Notes under the pieces: generated by a model
Database searches by the model: none
What the model saw: only the letters and a program-made list of their open reading frames with translations
What the model was told of the DNA's origin: nothing
Assembly (NCBI GenBank): GCA_002359975.1
Contig: DENG01000059.1
Span: 1 to 10,625 of the forward strand
Direction of reading: 5' to 3'
Source of the DNA: Polynucleobacter sp. UBA2650
Lineage (GTDB): Bacteria; Pseudomonadota; Gammaproteobacteria; Burkholderiales; Burkholderiaceae
DNA length: 10,625 nucleotides
In this document: one piece after another, positions 7,310 through 10,625 of the stretch
How the letters are laid out: every line of letters starts with the position of its first letter
Numbering within the stretch: the first letter of the stretch is position 1
Program-made: the position numbers and the translations under genes

Positions 7310-8443
7310 TTAAGGTAGGCGACCTGTCGTAAAGACTCCAAATGGATCAAAGGAGTGGCGCAAGCGTTTTTGCACAAGCTCTAGACCAGCAGTAAGAGGG
7401 TTTGATTGCAAAGAGGTGAAACGTTCAAACTGTTCAGAACCATTATTTCTAAAACAACTGGCATGTCCACCATGTTCTTGAGCAAGCGCTATCAGAGTGT
7501 TCGAAATGCTTTGATTAGCTGGCCCCTGAAACCAACGTTGTTGACCATGCCACTCCATAATGCTAGTCGGATTAAAACCGATTGGCATTGGGATGGAAGG
7601 ACAGTTTGCTGGTAACGATAATCGCCAGAGCGCGTTGCCCGGAGCAAGCTCCTTGAACCAAACATGGGCTTGCTCACGCAATTCATTCCAGAAAGTAACT
7701 GCATCCGTAAAGTCCATCAATGTGGCGCTTAGTTCCGCCACCATCATTTTGCTTGCGGTAGCAACTGCAGCGTTAGCACCTGCTAAGCGAACCGTCAGCT
7801 GACCCTCTTCATTGGTCTTGCCAATCCATGCACTTGCATTAATGGGGAGTGGTTGTCCAGCCCATTCATTCAGAATACGTAATGCGCGATCTTGTGTGAT
7901 GGTGCAACGTAAACTCGCTGTCGCAGCGGGCTTTGGTAGTACCTTGACAGACGCCTCAAGTAGCAGAGCAAGAGTACCTAGCGATCCTGGCAAGAGGCGT
8001 GAGACATCATAGCCAGCAACGTTTTTCATGACCTTGCCACCAAAGGAAAGATCTTCACCGCGACCGTCCATGAGGCGAGTGCCCAAGACAAAATCTCTTA
8101 AGTTACCAGTACTGATGCGAGCGGGACCAGCAAGTCCTGCCGCGATTACTCCGCCAAAAGTAGCTGCCTGTCCAAAGTGGGGTGGTTCAAAGGGAAGCAT
8201 CTGATTTTTTTCAGAGAGCGCCGCTTCAATTTCAGCAATTGGAGTGCCTGCACATGCCGTGATGACTAACTCCTCCGGTTGGTAATCCAAGATTCCTTGA
8301 TAAGGTTTGGTGCTTAAGGTTTGCGGGAGTTTTGGATTGCCAAACCAATCCTTGCTAGCGCCACCTTCGATCGATAAGGCTTTGTTATGTTTACCTGCCT
8401 CGATAATCTGTTCCCGAAACTGCGAAAGAATTGCTTCACTCAT
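7310..8443 (-). CDS. glcE: Glycolate oxidase FAD-binding subunit GlcE
   Basis: GlcE is the second flavin-type subunit of glycolate oxidase; E. coli genetics shows glcD, glcE and glcF are all needed for activity. The product is 377 residues (E. coli GlcE is 350). It carries an N-terminal FAD-binding type 4 fold with ITACAGTPIAEIEAAL (61-76), ATFGGVIAAGLAGPAR (94-109), LRDFVLGTRLMDGRGE (115-130), GKVMKNVAGYDVSRLLPGS (136-154, shared by GlcE proteins) and GTLALLLEASVKVLPKP. The C-terminus ends with the flavoprotein-type DPFGVFTTGRLP (366-377). The middle (about 180-340) is less conserved and looks like a shortened substrate-domain remnant. It lies 2 bp after glcD and 2 bp before glcF, which implies one transcript. 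Nothing suggests damage. Confidence 0.95.
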   Translation of the reverse strand: MSEAILSQFREQIIEAGKHNKALSIEGGASKDWFGNPKLPQTLSTKPYQGILDYQPEELVITACAGTPIAEIEAALSEKNQMLPFEPPHFGQAATFGGVIAAGLAGPARISTGNLRDFVLGTRLMDGRGEDLSFGGKVMKNVAGYDVSRLLPGSLGTLALLLEASVKVLPKPAATASLRCTITQDRALRILNEWAGQPLPINASAWIGKTNEEGQLTVRLAGANAAVATASKMMVAELSATLMDFTDAVTFWNELREQAHVWFKELAPGNALWRLSLPANCPSIPMPIGFNPTSIMEWHGQQRWFQGPANQSISNTLIALAQEHGGHASCFRNNGSEQFERFTSLQSNPLTAGLELVQKRLRHSFDPFGVFTTGRLP

Positions 8444-8445
8444 AC

Positions 8446-9942
8446 TTAGAAGCGCTCCAACTCTGGGTGAGGCAGAGCGCCACCACTAATCCGCATTCTG
8501 CCGTATTCGGCACAGCGGTTGAGTGTTGGGATTGCTTTGTCGGGGTTTAGTAAGCGATCTGGATCAAATGCTGCTTTAACGCCCCAAAAGAGTTCACGCT
8601 CTTGCTCACCAAATTGCACGCACATCGAATTAATCTTCTCAATACCAACCCCATGCTCTCCGGTAATCGTGCCACCTAACTCAACACAGGCCTCTAGAAT
8701 CTCGGTACCAAATTCTTCAGCACGATGCCATTCATCAGGATCGGCGCCATTAAACAGAATTAGGGGATGCATATTTCCATCGCCTGCATGAAATACATTT
8801 AAACAGCCTAAGCGATATTTTTCTTCCATACCCTTAATGCGACGCAATAAGGTCGCAATGTGTCGTCTAGGGATCGTGCCATCCATGCAGTAATAATCTG
8901 CCGCAATTCGACCGGCAGCTGGGAAGGCATTTTTACGACCACTCCAGAAGCGTAATCTCTCCGCCTCATTTTGTGAGACCTGGATACGGCTTGCTCCTTG
9001 CTGTTCAAGCACAGCATTCATGCGCGCAATCTCCTCCTCAACCTCTTCGGGGGTGCCGTCTGATTCGCATAACAATATAGCTTCAGCATCGAGGTCATAA
9101 CCCGCATGCACAAATTCTTCTACAGCACGAGTGGTAGCCCGATCCATCATTTCAAGACCTGCTGGGATGATGCCGGCCGCAATAATGGCTGCGACCGCGT
9201 TACCACCCTTTTCTATGTCGTTAAAACTCGCCATAATGACCCGAGCTAATTTGGGCTTAGGGACGAGCTTTACTGTAATCTCGGTAACAATACCCAGCAT
9301 TCCCTCGCTACCAATTAGTACTGCAAGCAGGTCGAGTCCAGGCGCATCAGGGGCCATACCACCAAATTCAACGACGTCGCCATTCATTAATACAGCGCGT
9401 ACTCTTAATACATTGTGAAGTGTGAGCCCATACTTTAGACAATGAACACCGCCCGAGTTCTCATTAACGTTGCCGCCAATCGAGCAAGCAATTTGGGAGG
9501 ATGGGTCTGGCGCGTAGTACAAGCCATGCTTGGCCACCGCTTCAGAGATTGCTAGATTGCGCACACCCGGTTGCACAACAGCGGTTCGTGTGAACGGATC
9601 AATCTTCGTAATCTTTTTAAACTTAGCCAAGGAAAGAACGAGACCTTGCTCGATCGGCATCGCGCCTCCCGATAAACCTGTCCCAGATCCTCTTGGAACA
9701 ATGGGAATTTGCATGGCATGGCAAGCCTTAAGAATACGCACAACCTGATCCTCAGTCTCTGGGAGAGCAACTGCCAGAGGCATTTTTCGGTAGGCTGCTA
9801 AACCATCGCACTCATAGGGAATAGTGTCCTCTGGCTGCCATAGGAGAGCATCTTCTGCCAGGATAGGACTAAGGGCCGAGACTAAAAGCGCCTGTTTTTC
9901 TTGGATAGTAAGGATTTCTGCGGCGGTGTGGGGGGCGTTCAT
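8446..9942 (-). CDS. glcD: Glycolate oxidase catalytic flavoprotein subunit GlcD
   Basis: GlcD is the FAD subunit that oxidises glycolate (and often D-lactate) to glyoxylate (or pyruvate). The product is 498 residues, matching E. coli GlcD at 499. FAD-binding type 4 motifs are VPRGSGTGLSGGAMP (82-96), PDPSSQIACSIGGNVNENSG (145-164) and LIGSEGMLGIVTE (209-221). The C-terminal FAD-linked oxidase domain has VFHAGDGNMHPL (383-394) and the ITGEHGVGIEK stretch (426-436), with histidines of the type that bind metal and substrate in this family. It is the first gene of the minus-strand operon. The ATG at 9942 has no Shine-Dalgarno but has a -10-like TAAAAT ending 6 nt upstream. D-lactate dehydrogenases of the same family are the main alternative, but the adjacent glcE and glcF favour glycolate oxidase. 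Confidence 0.96.
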   Translation of the reverse strand: MNAPHTAAEILTIQEKQALLVSALSPILAEDALLWQPEDTIPYECDGLAAYRKMPLAVALPETEDQVVRILKACHAMQIPIVPRGSGTGLSGGAMPIEQGLVLSLAKFKKITKIDPFTRTAVVQPGVRNLAISEAVAKHGLYYAPDPSSQIACSIGGNVNENSGGVHCLKYGLTLHNVLRVRAVLMNGDVVEFGGMAPDAPGLDLLAVLIGSEGMLGIVTEITVKLVPKPKLARVIMASFNDIEKGGNAVAAIIAAGIIPAGLEMMDRATTRAVEEFVHAGYDLDAEAILLCESDGTPEEVEEEIARMNAVLEQQGASRIQVSQNEAERLRFWSGRKNAFPAAGRIAADYYCMDGTIPRRHIATLLRRIKGMEEKYRLGCLNVFHAGDGNMHPLILFNGADPDEWHRAEEFGTEILEACVELGGTITGEHGVGIEKINSMCVQFGEQERELFWGVKAAFDPDRLLNPDKAIPTLNRCAEYGRMRISGGALPHPELERF

Positions 9943-9948
9943 CGGTCT

Positions 9949-9954
9949 ATTTTA
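9949..9954 (-). promoter_or_regulatory. Candidate -10 element for the glcD operon, predicting a leaderless transcript
   Basis: On the minus strand TAAAAT (9954-9949, 5 of 6 to consensus) ends 6 nt before the glcD ATG at 9942, so the predicted transcription start is the A of the start codon. With a 17-nt spacer the -35 would be TGCACT (9977-9972, 3 of 6), which is weak and overlaps the start codon of the divergent gene. A weak -35 would fit dependence on an activator, but no operator was recognised. Confidence 0.5.
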
Positions 9955-9964
9955 GCCACTTACC

Positions 9965-9970
9965 TATAAT
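9965..9970 (+). promoter_or_regulatory. Consensus -10 element for the adenosyltransferase gene, predicting a leaderless transcript
   Basis: A perfect TATAAT ends 6 nt before the ATG at 9977, placing the predicted start of transcription on that ATG. There is no Shine-Dalgarno between -10 and ATG and no room for one. No good -35 is found at 16-18 nt spacing (around 9941-9948), and no TG extended -10 is present. The element lies back to back with the glcD -10, and the two polymerase footprints would overlap. Confidence 0.55.
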
Positions 9971-9976
9971 CAGTGC

Positions 9977-10549
9977 ATGGGAAATAGACTTTCAAAAATA
10001 GCGACGCGAACCGGCGATGCCGGGATGACCGGTTTAGGTGATGGTAGCCGGGTTGAAAAGGATCATTTGCGGATCTGCGCCATGGGCGATGTGGATGAGC
10101 TCAACTCTCAGATTGGGGTCTTGATGACCGAAGAGTTTCCCGACTCAATTGCGAACGATCTACGAAATCTTCTGCTGCGGGTTCAGCATGATTTATTTGA
10201 TTTGGGCGGCGAACTTTGTATCCCTAACTACACTTTACTCAAGACTGAACAGGTAGAGCAATTAGATGTCTGGCTGAATCAGTACAACGCCAGCCTGCCT
10301 CCCCTGAAAGAATTTATTTTGCCAGGCGGTACTCACGCTGCCGCTCAAGCACACATTTGTCGAACAGTGTGCCGTCGTGCTGAACGCTCGATTGTGAAAC
10401 TGGGTTGGGCTGATCCCATTCATGATTCTCCTCGTCAATATGTCAACCGACTATCGGACCTTCTCTTTGTGCTGGCTCGCGTACTCAATCGTGCTGCTGG
10501 TGGCCATGATGTTTTGTGGAAAAACCAAAATAAGGTCGACGAGACTTAG
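9977..10549 (+). CDS. pduO: PduO-type ATP:cob(I)alamin adenosyltransferase
   Basis: This enzyme transfers the 5'-deoxyadenosyl group of ATP to cob(I)alamin, making the adenosylcobalamin used by mutases such as methylmalonyl-CoA mutase. The product is 190 residues, typical of the trimeric PduO/MMAB family. Family blocks are the ATP-binding IATRTGDAGMTGLGDG (8-23), GDVDELNSQIG (37-47), QHDLFDLGGEL (70-80), FILPGGTHAAAQAHICRTVC (113-132), RRAER (133-137) and YVNRLSDLLFVLAR (155-168). The conserved arginine-rich RTVCRRAER and NRLSD segments form the active site between subunits in known members. It diverges from glcD and has no other cobalamin gene beside it here. The symbol is a family label: mmaB and other names are used for the same type, and CobA/BtuR is an unrelated fold. 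The start follows the consensus -10 element directly. Confidence 0.94.
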   Translation: MGNRLSKIATRTGDAGMTGLGDGSRVEKDHLRICAMGDVDELNSQIGVLMTEEFPDSIANDLRNLLLRVQHDLFDLGGELCIPNYTLLKTEQVEQLDVWLNQYNASLPPLKEFILPGGTHAAAQAHICRTVCRRAERSIVKLGWADPIHDSPRQYVNRLSDLLFVLARVLNRAAGGHDVLWKNQNKVDET

Positions 10550-10552
10550 TAG

Positions 10553-10579
10553 AAATAAAAACGCGGACAAGGGTCCGCG
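10553..10579 (-). terminator. Rho-independent terminator reading leftward
   Basis: CGCGGAC (10562-10568) and GTCCGCG (10573-10579) form a perfect 7-bp GC-rich stem with a 4-nt loop. Read on the minus strand the stem is followed at once by TTTTTATTT (10561-10553). This is a classic intrinsic terminator for a minus-strand transcript entering from the right edge. On the plus strand the stem is followed by CATCAC with no T run, so it would stop the adenosyltransferase transcript, whose stop is at 10549, only weakly if at all. Confidence 0.8.
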
Positions 10580-10625
10580 CATCACTTGAGTTCTTACGCG
10601 CATCGGCGTTTACGAACAGCTTCTG
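10580..10625 (-). other. Right-edge remnant, probably the 3' end of an unseen minus-strand gene or RNA
   Basis: The leftward terminator implies a minus-strand transcript here. Two minus frames close within these bases. One ends in EAVRKRRCA with a stop at 10596-10594, 15 nt before the terminator stem. The other ends in RSCS with a stop at 10612-10610. The basic ending of the first is suggestive, but too few residues are present to name a product or to choose between frames, and a non-coding RNA is not excluded. Confidence 0.3.

Noticed and set aside
8519..9748. Open frames on the plus strand within glcD (also similar ones in glcE, recG and yggS)
   Set aside because: They are shadows of strongly conserved genes on the opposite strand, with no family features, Shine-Dalgarno or promoter.
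1..10625. Search for a mobile element, phage, CRISPR array, toxin-antitoxin or defence system
   Set aside because: Every long frame is a recognised housekeeping or metabolic gene, no direct or inverted repeats of note were seen, and gene spacing leaves no room for a cryptic cassette.

Overview
This window is ordinary, densely packed bacterial core genome. Gene order and protein style point to a betaproteobacterium of the Burkholderiaceae, most likely a Polynucleobacter-like freshwater bacterium. That placement is an inference from queA/recG/oxyR/ubiA synteny, moderate base composition and very short intergenic gaps; no rRNA or marker-gene comparison was possible. I see no phage, insertion sequence, CRISPR array, tRNA or rRNA, and no gene-free stretch longer than about 75 bases.

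Layout. The left edge holds the N-terminal half of queA (queuosine synthesis) on the minus strand. It diverges across 30 bp from a plus-strand run of recG (branch-migrating helicase), oxyR (peroxide-sensing LysR regulator with both redox cysteines) and ubiA (4-hydroxybenzoate polyprenyltransferase). ubiA converges, with 8 bp between stop codons, on a five-gene minus-strand operon transcribed as glcD-glcE-glcF-yggS-proC. Its junctions are either 2-bp gaps or 1-4-bp overlaps. The operon encodes the three-subunit glycolate oxidase, a PLP-homeostasis protein and pyrroline-5-carboxylate reductase. A PduO-type cob(I)alamin adenosyltransferase gene diverges from glcD across 34 bp. Just after its stop is a rho-independent terminator that reads in the minus direction, so another minus-strand gene or RNA must end at or beyond the right edge.

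How the genes work together. recG, oxyR and ubiA join DNA repair, oxidative-stress sensing and quinone synthesis, a grouping known in part from other proteobacteria (oxyR-recG in Pseudomonas). GlcDEF oxidises glycolate, a major algal exudate, to glyoxylate and feeds the electrons to the respiratory chain, which uses the quinone that UbiA helps make. YggS and ProC are a common pair and here appear translationally coupled behind glcF.

No undescribed system is apparent. The most interesting signals are at gene starts. Three genes (oxyR, glcD and the adenosyltransferase) each have a -10-like hexamer ending exactly 6 nt before the ATG, which predicts leaderless mRNAs. The glcD/adenosyltransferase promoters overlap. 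ubiA seems to lack a usual start codon at the expected place and may use ATT, directly behind a good Shine-Dalgarno and overlapping the oxyR stop.
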